DNA from: Jatrophihabitans cynanchi
GTDB taxonomy: Bacteria > Actinomycetota > Actinomycetes > Mycobacteriales > Jatrophihabitantaceae
Direction: 5' to 3'
Assembly (NCBI RefSeq): GCF_027247405.1
Contig: NZ_CP097463.1
Span: 1,054,001 to 1,118,000, forward strand
DNA length: 64,000 bases
Part shown: piece by piece, positions 1-6,638 of the stretch
Numbering within the stretch: position 1 is the first letter of the stretch
Layout: every line of letters starts with the position of its first letter
Notes under the pieces: generated by a model
Told to the model about the DNA's origin: nothing
The model's database searches: none
What the model saw: only the letters and a program-made list of their open reading frames with translations
Program-made: the position numbers and the translations under genes

Positions 1-258
1 CGCCGTGTCCAGGTCGGTGACGCCGCCGGAGCTGTGCGTCGACAGCTCGATGTCGACCCAGCGCCAGCGCAGCGCGAGGTCGGGGTGATGGTCGATCTCC
101 TCACACCGCGGTGCGATCCGGTTCACGAACTCGACGGCGGTAGGGAAGTCGGCGAACTCGATCGAGCGGGTCAGCTTCTCCGGGCCGCCCTGCCAGCCCG
201 GGTTCAGGCCGGCCAGCGCCGTCTCGATGTCCTGCTGGCTGAGCCGTTCGCGAGCCAT
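1..258 (-). CDS. 4a-hydroxytetrahydrobiopterin (pterin-4a-carbinolamine) dehydratase, 3' end outside window
   Basis: The 86 visible codons begin at an ATG at 256-258 on the minus strand and run off the left edge. The translation has the PCD-family core: residues around IDHHPDLALRWRWVDIEL contain the paired His and the Trp-rich strand, and STHSSGGVTDLD follows, which is the usual C-terminal motif. The family is about 95-105 residues, so only a short C-terminal tail is missing. Such enzymes dehydrate 4a-hydroxy-tetrahydropterins; in bacteria without aromatic amino acid hydroxylases the substrate is often unknown. It is divergent from orn, with about 60 bp between the starts. Confidence 0.88.
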   Translation of the reverse strand, partial: MARERLSQQDIETALAGLNPGWQGGPEKLTRSIEFADFPTAVEFVNRIAPRCEEIDHHPDLALRWRWVDIELSTHSSGGVTDLDTA

Positions 259-320
259 GGGAGTCTCCGTCCGGACGGGGCAAACTCCCACGGTAACTCC
301 GCCGTATAGCCTCAGTCCCC

Positions 321-938
321 GTGACTAACCCGCTGGTGTGGATCGACTGTGAAATGACCGGGCTGGACCTCGCGCGCGACGCACTCATCGAGGTCGCCGT
401 GCTGGTCACCGACGCCGAGCTGAACACGCTCGACGCGGGGCTGGACCTCGTCATCCACGTCGCCGACGACGTCCTGGACACGATGGTGCCGTTCGTCCGG
501 GACATGCACGCCACATCCGGGCTCACCGACGCGGTCCGGGCCTCGACGATCACCCTGGGCGAGGCCGAGAAACGGGTGCTGGACTACGTCAAGCAGCACG
601 TGCCGGAAGCGCGGGTGGCGCCGCTGTGCGGCAACTCGATCGCGACCGACCGCGGCTTCCTCAACCGCGACATGCCCGCGCTGGACGAGCACCTGCACTA
701 CCGGATGATCGACGTCAGCTCGGTCAAGGAGCTCGCCAAACGCTGGTACCCGCGCGTCTACCAGTCCCAGCCGGACAAGGGACTGGCCCACCGGGCTCTC
801 GCCGACATCACCGAGAGCATCCAGGAGCTGCAGTACTACCGGCGCACGCTGTTCGTGCCGCCGCCCGGCCCGACCCTGGACGAGGCCAAGGCGGCCGCGC
901 AGGCGGTATTAGGCACTACCGGCGGCCAGGTAGACTGA
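321..938 (+). CDS. orn: Oligoribonuclease
   Basis: A 205-residue DEDDh 3'-5' exonuclease that degrades the 2-5 nt RNAs left at the end of mRNA decay, including pGpG-type dinucleotides. The ExoI motif [10 protein letters not shown] gives the metal ligands D9 and E11. [19 protein letters not shown] is the ExoII region, and [14 protein letters not shown] carries the ExoIII His/Asp. Length equals the family norm. The start is GTG at 321. No Shine-Dalgarno precedes it and a TATAGC hexamer lies about 12 nt upstream, so the mRNA may be leaderless. tRNA-His follows directly, the same order as orn-hisT in M. tuberculosis. Confidence 0.95.
   Translation: MTNPLVWIDCEMTGLDLARDALIEVAVLVTDAELNTLDAGLDLVIHVADDVLDTMVPFVRDMHATSGLTDAVRASTITLGEAEKRVLDYVKQHVPEARVAPLCGNSIATDRGFLNRDMPALDEHLHYRMIDVSSVKELAKRWYPRVYQSQPDKGLAHRALADITESIQELQYYRRTLFVPPPGPTLDEAKAAAQAVLGTTGGQVD
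909..936 (+). promoter_or_regulatory. Candidate promoter of tRNA-His inside the orn 3' end
   Basis: TTAGGC (909-914) and TAGACT (931-936) are separated by 16 bp and stand 30 bp before the tRNA. The -10-like hexamer overlaps the last two codons and stop of orn. The -35 match is weak, so this is only a plausible sigma-A-type site. Confidence 0.35.
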
Positions 939-965
939 TCCGGCTCGGCCCCCGCGGGCCGACAT

Positions 966-1042
966 GGTGGGTGTAGCTCAGCTGGTAGAGCACCTGGTTG
1001 TGGTCCAGGATGTCGCGGGTTCGAGCCCCGTCACTCACCCCA
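966..1042 (+). tRNA. tRNA-His (anticodon GTG), CCA encoded
   Basis: The acceptor stem GTGGGTG (967-973) pairs with CACTCAC (1032-1038). The extra G-1 at 966, typical of tRNA-His, faces C73 at 1039, and CCA is encoded at 1040-1042. The anticodon stem CCTGG/CCAGG encloses loop TTGTGGT with anticodon GTG at 1000-1002. The T-arm GCGGG-TTCGAGC-CCCGT is intact. Confidence 0.96.
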
Positions 1043-1047
1043 AGCAC

Positions 1048-1109
1048 GAGCACCTGGTTGCGGTGCAGAGCCCGTCGCGGGTTCGAGCCCCGTCACTCAC
1101 CCCAAGCAC
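1048..1109 (+). repeat. Tandem degenerate copy of the tRNA-His 3' half
   Basis: Positions 988-1047 (60 bp: start of the anticodon arm through CCA plus AAGCAC) are repeated imperfectly at 1048-1109 (62 bp). The T-arm, acceptor 3' strand and CCA are identical, whereas the anticodon stem is scrambled (CGGTGCAGAGCC replaces TGGTCCAGGA). A third GAGCAC follows at 1110-1115. The copy lacks the D-arm and the 5' acceptor strand, so it cannot fold as a tRNA. It looks like a remnant of slippage or of an att duplication. Confidence 0.85.
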
Positions 1110-1120
1110 GAGCACGGCGG

Positions 1121-1654
1121 TCACCCGCGCGGCAACGCCAGGTTCGCGCAGGCTTCGCAGGTCTCCTCCGGGACGAGTCCGGCCCGCATCAGCACGCCGA
1201 AGACCACGCAGCCGAGGCAGAGCGCGAACACCGACTCCAGGGTCGCGGCCACGATGATCACGCCGAGCAGGAGTTGCGCCAGTCCGTAGCCGCCGAAGGC
1301 GGTAGCCACGGCCGCCGCTCCGGTCACCACGAGGCCGATCGCCTGCGCGAACCGCTTCGGTGGCCCGGCGACGAGCTTCGGCTCGCCGAGCCGCGGCGCG
1401 ATCACCCGCGTCGCCAGCTGCCCGAGCGGGCTCAGCGTCGGACCGGTGAGCACGCGGGCCAGGAAGCCGAGCGCGAGGACGACGGTCAACCACAGCCACC
1501 CGTCGTCGGACGTCAGACTCAACACCAGGGTGAACACGGCCAGGGCCACGACGCCGCCCGCAACCACGCGGGCCGCCTTCTCGTTCACCGGGTTGGGGAA
1601 CGCGAATACGACCCGTCCGGCCGACGATTCTGTGGTGCCCGCGCCGATGCTCAT
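1121..1654 (-). CDS. DUF4395 family membrane protein
   Basis: A protein of 177 residues from the ATG at 1652-1654, with four hydrophobic segments (about residues 30-65, 70-85, 100-130 and 130-150) and the CLGCVVFG motif, then a C-terminal EETCEAC pair of cysteines. DUF4395 proteins are small integral membrane proteins, often encoded near thioredoxin-like or sulfurtransferase genes; their biochemical role is not established. A TTG at 1697-1699 would add 15 residues, but neither start has a clear ribosome binding site. It reads toward tRNA-His and is preceded by the aldo/keto reductase gene on the same strand (56 bp). Confidence 0.75.
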   Translation of the reverse strand: MSIGAGTTESSAGRVVFAFPNPVNEKAARVVAGGVVALAVFTLVLSLTSDDGWLWLTVVLALGFLARVLTGPTLSPLGQLATRVIAPRLGEPKLVAGPPKRFAQAIGLVVTGAAAVATAFGGYGLAQLLLGVIIVAATLESVFALCLGCVVFGVLMRAGLVPEETCEACANLALPRG

Positions 1655-1710
1655 GTTTGCTGCAACTGCCTGGCCCCGATGCTGATTCCGCGACGACAAC
1701 AGCGTCCGGC

Positions 1711-2727
1711 TCAGATCACGCGCTGCGCGGGCACCGACTTCGCGACGATCGACGGATCGGACGTGACGACGTCGCCCAGAACCTCGTCGATACGCCGCAT
1801 CGCGTCGTCCGGGATCGTGACGCCGGCCGCCTTGACGTTCTCGGCGACCTGCTCCGGGCGCGACGCCCCGACCAGTGCGGCGGAGACGTTGCGGTTCTGC
1901 AGTACCCAGGCGACGGCGAGCTGCGCCATGGTCAGCCCGAGATCACCGGCGATCGGCGCGAGGCCCTGGACGCGGGTGAGGACGTCGTCGTCCATCCAGC
2001 GCTTGATCATGTTCGCGCCGCCCTTCTCGTCCGTGGCCCGCGAGCCGGCCGGCGGGGCCTGTCCCGGCTGGTACTTGCCGGTCAGCACGCCCTGCGCGAT
2101 CGGCGACCAGACGATCTGCCCGAGGCCCAGCTCCTCGCAGGCCGGGACGACCTCGCCCTCGATCACCCTCCACAGCATGGAGTACTGCGGTTGGCTGGAC
2201 ACCAGCGAGATGCCGAGCTGCTGGGCGAGGCCGTGCGCGGCTCGGATCTGCTCCGCCCTCCACTCGCTGACCCCGATATATAGCGCCTTGCCCGCGCGGA
2301 CGACGTCGGCGAACGCCTGCATCGTCTCCTCGAGCGGAGTGAACGAGTCGTACCGGTGCGCCTGGTACAGATCGACGTAGTCCATCTGCAGCCGACGCAG
2401 CGACCCGTTGATCCCCTCGAGGATGTGCTTGCGGGACAGCCCGGTGTCGTTCTTGCCCTTGGGATCGGGACCGACCGGCCAGTAGACCTTGGTGAACACC
2501 TCGAGCGATTCGCGCCGCTCGCCCTTGAGGGCGGCGCCGAGCACCTCCTCGGCCCGGCCGTTCGCGTAGACGTCCGCCGTGTCGAAGGTGGTGATGCCGG
2601 CGTCCAGGGCGGCACGCACGCACTGGGTCGCGACGTCGTTCTCGACCTGCGATCCGTGCGTCAACCAGTTGCCATAGGTGATCTCCGAGATCTGCATTCC
2701 TGAGTTGCCCAGGTGACGAAATTCCAT
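1711..2727 (-). CDS. Aldo/keto reductase (Kv-beta-like subfamily)
   Basis: A 338-residue protein with an ATG at 2725-2727. The TIM-barrel AKR signatures are in order: MEFRHLGNSGMQISEITYGN, FDTADVYANGRAEEVLG (catalytic Asp/Tyr), VFTKVYWP (Lys), YVDLYQAHRYD (His), IGVSEW, and C-terminal SAALVGASRPEQV with the NADPH-binding R/E pattern. These NADPH-dependent cytosolic enzymes reduce aldehydes or ketones; sequence alone does not give the substrate. The length is typical. An in-frame upstream extension exists but lacks AKR similarity, so the internal ATG is preferred. Confidence 0.9.
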   Translation of the reverse strand: MEFRHLGNSGMQISEITYGNWLTHGSQVENDVATQCVRAALDAGITTFDTADVYANGRAEEVLGAALKGERRESLEVFTKVYWPVGPDPKGKNDTGLSRKHILEGINGSLRRLQMDYVDLYQAHRYDSFTPLEETMQAFADVVRAGKALYIGVSEWRAEQIRAAHGLAQQLGISLVSSQPQYSMLWRVIEGEVVPACEELGLGQIVWSPIAQGVLTGKYQPGQAPPAGSRATDEKGGANMIKRWMDDDVLTRVQGLAPIAGDLGLTMAQLAVAWVLQNRNVSAALVGASRPEQVAENVKAAGVTIPDDAMRRIDEVLGDVVTSDPSIVAKSVPAQRVI

Positions 2728-2864
2728 GAGCCCATCCAACACCAGCCCCCGGAGGCGGCGACCGCGGGCGGGCCGCTGCCGCGACCGCAACTGTGTCCGG
2801 ACGGCGCGCGCCAGCGTGCTAAAGTCGGTGCTCGGCCCGCCTCGGTGGGCCGGTGTCGCGTGAC

Positions 2865-2938
<74 letters not shown>

Positions 2939-2992
2939 CCACCACGAACTCGGACGATCGGGCTTCCGGGCCCACGCACCCCGCAGGTTCAC

Positions 2993-3030
2993 ACGCCGGT
3001 GCGGTAGGTGTCCTCGATGATCCCGTCGAC
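2993..3030 (+). repeat. 38-bp copy of the 3' end of the VOC gene, left of the islet genes
   Basis: Identical to 5254-5291, which encodes the C-terminal residues (GIIEDTYRTGV and stop) of the VOC protein on the minus strand. A further 12-bp match (TCGTCGCGGTAG) at 3041-3052 corresponds to 5381-5392. The left copy therefore preserves a shrunken relic of the tRNA-downstream region, 54 bp after the tRNA. Confidence 0.85.
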
Positions 3031-3083
3031 AGGCAGCAATTCGTCGCGGTAGCGGCGTCGCGGCGATTTCCATTTATTGCCAG

Positions 3084-3162
3084 GTTCCGCTGCATGCGGA
3101 ACTGACTTACTTCCGGAAATCCCTTGATTCCGTCGCAAACGGAAGCGTAGGGTTTCCGGAAG
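3084..3162 (+). promoter_or_regulatory. Clustered TTCCG inverted repeats, candidate operator of the AbiE-like pair
   Basis: Three inverted repeats precede the antitoxin gene: GTTCCGC/GCGGAAC (3084-3102, 5-nt spacer); CTTCCGGAAATCCC (3110-3123) against GGGTTTCCGGAAG (3150-3162); and, nested within the latter, TTCCGT/ACGGAA (3128-3144). All share a TTCCG half-site. AbiEi antitoxins are known to bind inverted repeats and repress their own promoter, which suggests the same role here. Confidence 0.5.
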
Positions 3163-3189
3163 AGCGGAGCCGAACGGAGGAAACCCGGT

Positions 3190-4302
3190 GTGACCACCGC
3201 CGCAGCCCTGACAAGCGAAGCCGAGATCTTGTGTATAGCGCTCGGCGAGCTGAACAAGCGCCTACCGACGGCCTGGGACGCCCGCACCCAGCGCGCGATC
3301 ACTCCGGGACGGTTCCGCGGCGACGCAGTCGTCATCCTCACCGGGCCACGCAATCAGCAGGGCAGGCTCTACGCCGAGGTGCGCCGCAGCCTGGTCACGA
3401 AAGACCTCGACCCGCTCGTCGCCGGCATCAATCTCGCGATCGCCGATACTGCCCCCAGCTCGAACTCAACATTGCCGAGACCACTTGTCGTCGCCCGTTA
3501 CCTCGCACCGCCATTGCGGGCCTGGTTAGCCGAGCGAAACGTCCCCTACGCCGACGCCACCGGTAACGTCCGCATCTCACTCGACGAGCCCGCGCTCTTC
3601 CTGCGTGATGTCGGCGCACAGAAAGACCCGTGGCGCGGGCCAGGACGCCCGAGAGGCAATCTCACCGGCCCGTCCGCAGCGCGGATCGTGCGGGCGCTCG
3701 CAGACTACGAACCGCCTTACACCGTCCCGCAACTGATGAAGCTCGCCGGCACACCGAGCGGCAATACCTATCGCGCTGTTGAGTTCATCGAGGAACAAGG
3801 CTTCCTCACGCGATCCGCCGACGGTCGCGTGCAAGAGGTGCAATGGCGGGCACTCCTGGAGCGGTGGTCCCAAGACTTCGGCTTCGCCAAGTCCGGCGCC
3901 GCGGCAACCTTCCTGGCCCCTCGTGGGCTCCCCGATCTGATGCAACGCCTCGCGAAGCTCAAGAGCACCAAGACGACCGGCCGCTACGCGGTGACCGCCT
4001 CGCTGGCAACGCCGAAGTGGGAGGCGTACGCCCCGGCGAAGAACGCAATGATCTATGCCGAGCGGGTTCAAGACATCGTGGACGCGCTCAACCTGCGAGC
4101 CGTCGACGCGGGGGCCAACGTGTTGATCACCAGCGCCAGGGCGGATGCCGTCTTCGAGCGCACGCAAGAACTAGACGGCGTCACGATCGTCGCGCCGAGT
4201 CAGGCAGTGGTCGACCTGCTGACTGCGCCCGGCCGTGGCGCCGAGCAGGCGCGCGCGCTACTCGACTGGATGGAGAAAAATGAGTCGGCCTGGCGACGGT
4301 GA
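3190..4302 (+). CDS. AbiEi-like type IV antitoxin / winged-helix regulator
   Basis: A 370-residue protein starting at GTG 3190, with GGAGG 9 nt upstream. The N-terminal 130 residues (ending in YADATGNVRISL) are of unknown fold. About residues 155-215 (ARIVRALADYEPPYTVPQLMKLAGTPSGNTYRAVEFIEEQGFLTR, read in pieces) form a clear winged helix-turn-helix. The C-terminal domain is alpha/beta. It overlaps the next gene by 23 bp. The order wHTH protein then nucleotidyltransferase matches AbiE systems, in which AbiEi neutralises AbiEii without a stable complex and represses transcription. Family assignment rests on architecture and context, not on a database match. Confidence 0.6.
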   Translation: MTTAAALTSEAEILCIALGELNKRLPTAWDARTQRAITPGRFRGDAVVILTGPRNQQGRLYAEVRRSLVTKDLDPLVAGINLAIADTAPSSNSTLPRPLVVARYLAPPLRAWLAERNVPYADATGNVRISLDEPALFLRDVGAQKDPWRGPGRPRGNLTGPSAARIVRALADYEPPYTVPQLMKLAGTPSGNTYRAVEFIEEQGFLTRSADGRVQEVQWRALLERWSQDFGFAKSGAAATFLAPRGLPDLMQRLAKLKSTKTTGRYAVTASLATPKWEAYAPAKNAMIYAERVQDIVDALNLRAVDAGANVLITSARADAVFERTQELDGVTIVAPSQAVVDLLTAPGRGAEQARALLDWMEKNESAWRR

Positions 4303-5149
4303 GAATCTGCTCATCCGCGCGAGGTCGGTACTGCTCGATGCCTTGATCGCCCTCGGTCCACACCGAGACGCGATTGTCGTCATCGGTTCGCAGGCGATCT
4401 ACCTGCACACCGGAGGCGCACCTGTTGCCGTTCCCGAGGCGACGAAGGACAGTGACCTCGGGATCGACCTGCGCTCCCTCAGTGACAGCCCGCTCATTGA
4501 AGAAGCCATGCGTGATGGTGGCTTCCACCTCGACCCCGCTAAGGGCCAACCCGGTTCGTGGTTGAGCGCGGACGGCGTCCCGATCGACCTCATGGTGCCG
4601 GAAGCCATCGCCGGCAAGGGCAGTCGCAGTGTCGAAGCCCCACCGCACGACAAGCGGGCGATGCGCCGCGCCGTTGGCCTCGAAGCCGCCGTGGTGGACA
4701 AGGCGGTAACGACGATCCGTGCACTAGATCCGCGCGACGACCGCGTGGTCGAAGCGAGAGTGGCCGGTCCGGCCGCACTACTCGTGGCAAAGCTGCACAA
4801 GCTCGGTGAACGGTCGGACAGGAATCCCGAACGCCTCGTAGACAAGGACGCCTACGACGTGTACCGACTGCTCGTCGCGATCGAGACCGACGTTCTGGCC
4901 GCCAGCCTTACTCGGTTGGTCGCCGACGAGTTGGCCGGCCCTGTCACGCGCGACGCGTTGACCTACTTGTCGTCCCTTTTCGCCCCCGCCGAGAGCATCG
5001 GTGCGGTCATGGCCGGACGAGAGGAAGGTGACCTCGGCGATCCCGCCGTGGTTGCTGCGGCCTGCGCCGCACTGACCGACGACCTGCTCGCAGCCATCCG
5101 AACTGCTCCAGCCGTTGATCGTGTTCGGCTGCACCGATCTGACTCTTAA
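4280..5149 (+). CDS. AbiEii-like nucleotidyltransferase toxin
   Basis: 289 residues from the ATG at 4280, with GGAG 4 nt upstream, inside the 3' end of the antitoxin gene (translational coupling). The nucleotidyltransferase core is visible: VVIGSQAIYLHTG (G-S motif) and DSDLGIDL (D-x-D metal ligands, about residues 54-60). A basic LVAKLHKLGER segment and KDAYDVYRLL, typical of AbiEii/MNT-type toxins, follow. Such enzymes transfer nucleotides to targets, for example tRNA ends. The last codons and TAA stop (5147-5149) lie inside the right att repeat, so the C-terminus SDS was fixed by integration into the tRNA sequence. Toxicity is inferred. Confidence 0.65.
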   Translation: MSRPGDGENLLIRARSVLLDALIALGPHRDAIVVIGSQAIYLHTGGAPVAVPEATKDSDLGIDLRSLSDSPLIEEAMRDGGFHLDPAKGQPGSWLSADGVPIDLMVPEAIAGKGSRSVEAPPHDKRAMRRAVGLEAAVVDKAVTTIRALDPRDDRVVEARVAGPAALLVAKLHKLGERSDRNPERLVDKDAYDVYRLLVAIETDVLAASLTRLVADELAGPVTRDALTYLSSLFAPAESIGAVMAGREEGDLGDPAVVAAACAALTDDLLAAIRTAPAVDRVRLHRSDS

Positions 5150-5185
5150 TCAGCGGGTTCGGGGTTCGAGTCCCTGATGGCGCAC
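5139..5185 (+). repeat. Right att-like direct repeat (tRNA-Lys 3' half)
   Basis: 47 bp identical to 2892-2938. It contains the stop codon of the nucleotidyltransferase gene. It cannot be a tRNA on its own because the 5' half is absent. Confidence 0.93.
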
Positions 5186-5190
5186 ACGAT

Positions 5191-5217
5191 GAAGGCCCCC
5201 GAGTCTCGGGGGCTTTC
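5191..5217 (+). terminator. Hairpin terminator, originally of tRNA-Lys
   Basis: GCCCCCGAG and CTCGGGGGC form a perfect 9-bp stem around a single T, flanked by GAAG and CTTTC. This is a strong intrinsic-type hairpin directly after the right tRNA repeat. It presumably ended tRNA-Lys transcription before the islet inserted and now serves the toxin gene. Confidence 0.75.
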
Positions 5218-5249
5218 GTCGTTCCCGACCGCTGCGTGCGCCGGCGATG

Positions 5250-5834
5250 TCAGACGCCGGTGCGGTAGGTGTCCTCGATGATCCCGTCGACCAGCTTGGT
5301 CGACACGGTACGGGCGAGCCGGCCCGCCTCGCGCAGTTCCCGGACGGCGGCAACCGGCTCGGCGTCGGCAAACAGCCGCTCGTCGCGGTAGTCGACCGGT
5401 CGCCCGGTCGCATCCAGCACCCACCAGGAGGCCTCGAGCGCGATGCCGGTCGGGTCGCTGAAGTAGATCGAGCGGATGAAGCCGTGATCGACCACGTCGG
5501 TGACCTCGCAGTCGTGGCTCTTGAGCCGTTCGCGCAGCCGCAGCAACGCCTCCTCGTCCGGCAGGTTGAGCGACAGGTGGTCGAACTGGGAGGCCTTGTC
5601 GTACGGGACCCCGGCCGGCTTGGCGTACTCGTCCAGATGCTGGTCGGTGTACTCGAAGAAGGCGACCGTGTTGCCCTCGCCGATGTCGAAGAAGTAGTGC
5701 TTGAACGCCGGCGTGCCGATCGTGGCGACCAGCCGCGCGCCGAGGACGCCGTGCCAGAACCGCACGGTCGCGTCCATGTCCGCAGTCACGAGAGCGAGAT
5801 GGTTGACACCCCGCCAGTACACGGTGTCCGACAT
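5250..5834 (-). CDS. VOC (glyoxalase/bleomycin-resistance fold) family protein
   Basis: 194 residues with an ATG at 5832-5834. There are two beta-alpha-beta-beta-beta modules. The metal ligands expected for the fold are visible: His in VNHLALVT (about residue 11), FFEYTD, His in QFDHLSLN and Glu in GIALEASWW. The tail after residue 140 is longer than in a minimal glyoxalase, and ring-cleavage dioxygenase-like members share this length. Substrate cannot be stated. The final 13 codons are the sequence duplicated at 2993-3030. Confidence 0.82.
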   Translation of the reverse strand: MSDTVYWRGVNHLALVTADMDATVRFWHGVLGARLVATIGTPAFKHYFFDIGEGNTVAFFEYTDQHLDEYAKPAGVPYDKASQFDHLSLNLPDEEALLRLRERLKSHDCEVTDVVDHGFIRSIYFSDPTGIALEASWWVLDATGRPVDYRDERLFADAEPVAAVRELREAGRLARTVSTKLVDGIIEDTYRTGV

Positions 5835-5882
5835 GGCTCGACGGTACGCCGCGACGGCGTGAGCAGACAGCGCCGCGACGTC

Positions 5883-6605
5883 TCAGAACGCGAACGCTTC
5901 GAAGCCGACCGCGAACGTGCAGCCCAGCGCGGCACCGGTCTGCCGCGCGAATGACTCGAGGAACTCGCGCGGCTCGGCCATCGGGTGATCGCCCAACCCG
6001 GCCAGGTACTGCGCATGCGCTTCGAGCGAGGCGACGCCGGCGTCGAAGTGGTCGGTGACGTCAACCGCGACATTGCCGGCCGGCGATCCGGCCACCAGCA
6101 CCTGCGCCACGTGCCACGGCTCCAGCCCCTCGTCGAGGAGCTCGCGGAACACCCACCGGTTCGCCGCATCGCGCACGCCGTCGACCACGGCACGTCCCAG
6201 CGCGATGTGGTCCGCCTGGTTGAGCATGCCCGGTCCCCACGAGTCGTGGTAGTTCCCGGTGATGACCACGTCGGGACGGTGTCGGCGCACGGCGCGCGCG
6301 ACGTCTCGCCGCAACGCGAGGCCGTACTCCAGCATGCCGTCCTGATGTCCCATGAACTCCACGACGTCGACACCGACGATCGCGGCCGAGGCGCGCTGCT
6401 CCTGCTCGCGCAGTGGACCGGCGTCCTCCGGCGCCAGGCCGTCGATGCCCGCCTCACCGCTCGTTGCCAGCGCGTACACGACCCGTTTGCCCTGCGCCGT
6501 CCAGCGGGCGATCGCCGCCGCGGTGCCGTACTCCAGGTCGTCGGGATGCGCCACGATCGCCAGCGCCGACGACCATGACTCGTCGACCGGTTCCAAGTCC
6601 GCCAT
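5883..6605 (-). CDS. PIG-L family deacetylase (LmbE-like)
   Basis: 240 residues with an ATG at 6603-6605. The zinc motif AIVAHPDDLEYG (A-H-P-D-D near residue 18) and the distal NQADHIALGRAVVDGVRDA (His ligand) are both intact. Members remove N-acetyl or N-acyl groups from amino-sugar conjugates; in actinobacteria they include MshB and Mca of the mycothiol pathway. This copy is shorter than MshB (about 300 residues), so a role in mycothiol is not assumed. It is 48 bp downstream of the VOC gene's start on the same strand. Confidence 0.85.
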   Translation of the reverse strand: MADLEPVDESWSSALAIVAHPDDLEYGTAAAIARWTAQGKRVVYALATSGEAGIDGLAPEDAGPLREQEQRASAAIVGVDVVEFMGHQDGMLEYGLALRRDVARAVRRHRPDVVITGNYHDSWGPGMLNQADHIALGRAVVDGVRDAANRWVFRELLDEGLEPWHVAQVLVAGSPAGNVAVDVTDHFDAGVASLEAHAQYLAGLGDHPMAEPREFLESFARQTGAALGCTFAVGFEAFAF

Positions 6606-6638
6606 GCGAGCAAACCTACGCGGTCCAGGCGGCGGCGG

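Noticed and set aside
1048-1109. A second, functional tRNA gene after tRNA-His
   Set aside because: Only the anticodon-to-acceptor half is repeated; there is no D-arm or 5' acceptor strand, and the anticodon stem no longer pairs.
5139-5185. A second tRNA-Lys gene
   Set aside because: It is the 3' half only and is preceded by toxin-gene sequence, not a tRNA 5' half; it is the right att-like repeat.
5883-6605. A firm MshB (mycothiol) assignment for the PIG-L deacetylase
   Set aside because: The protein is shorter than MshB and has no mycothiol-pathway neighbour; only the family can be supported.
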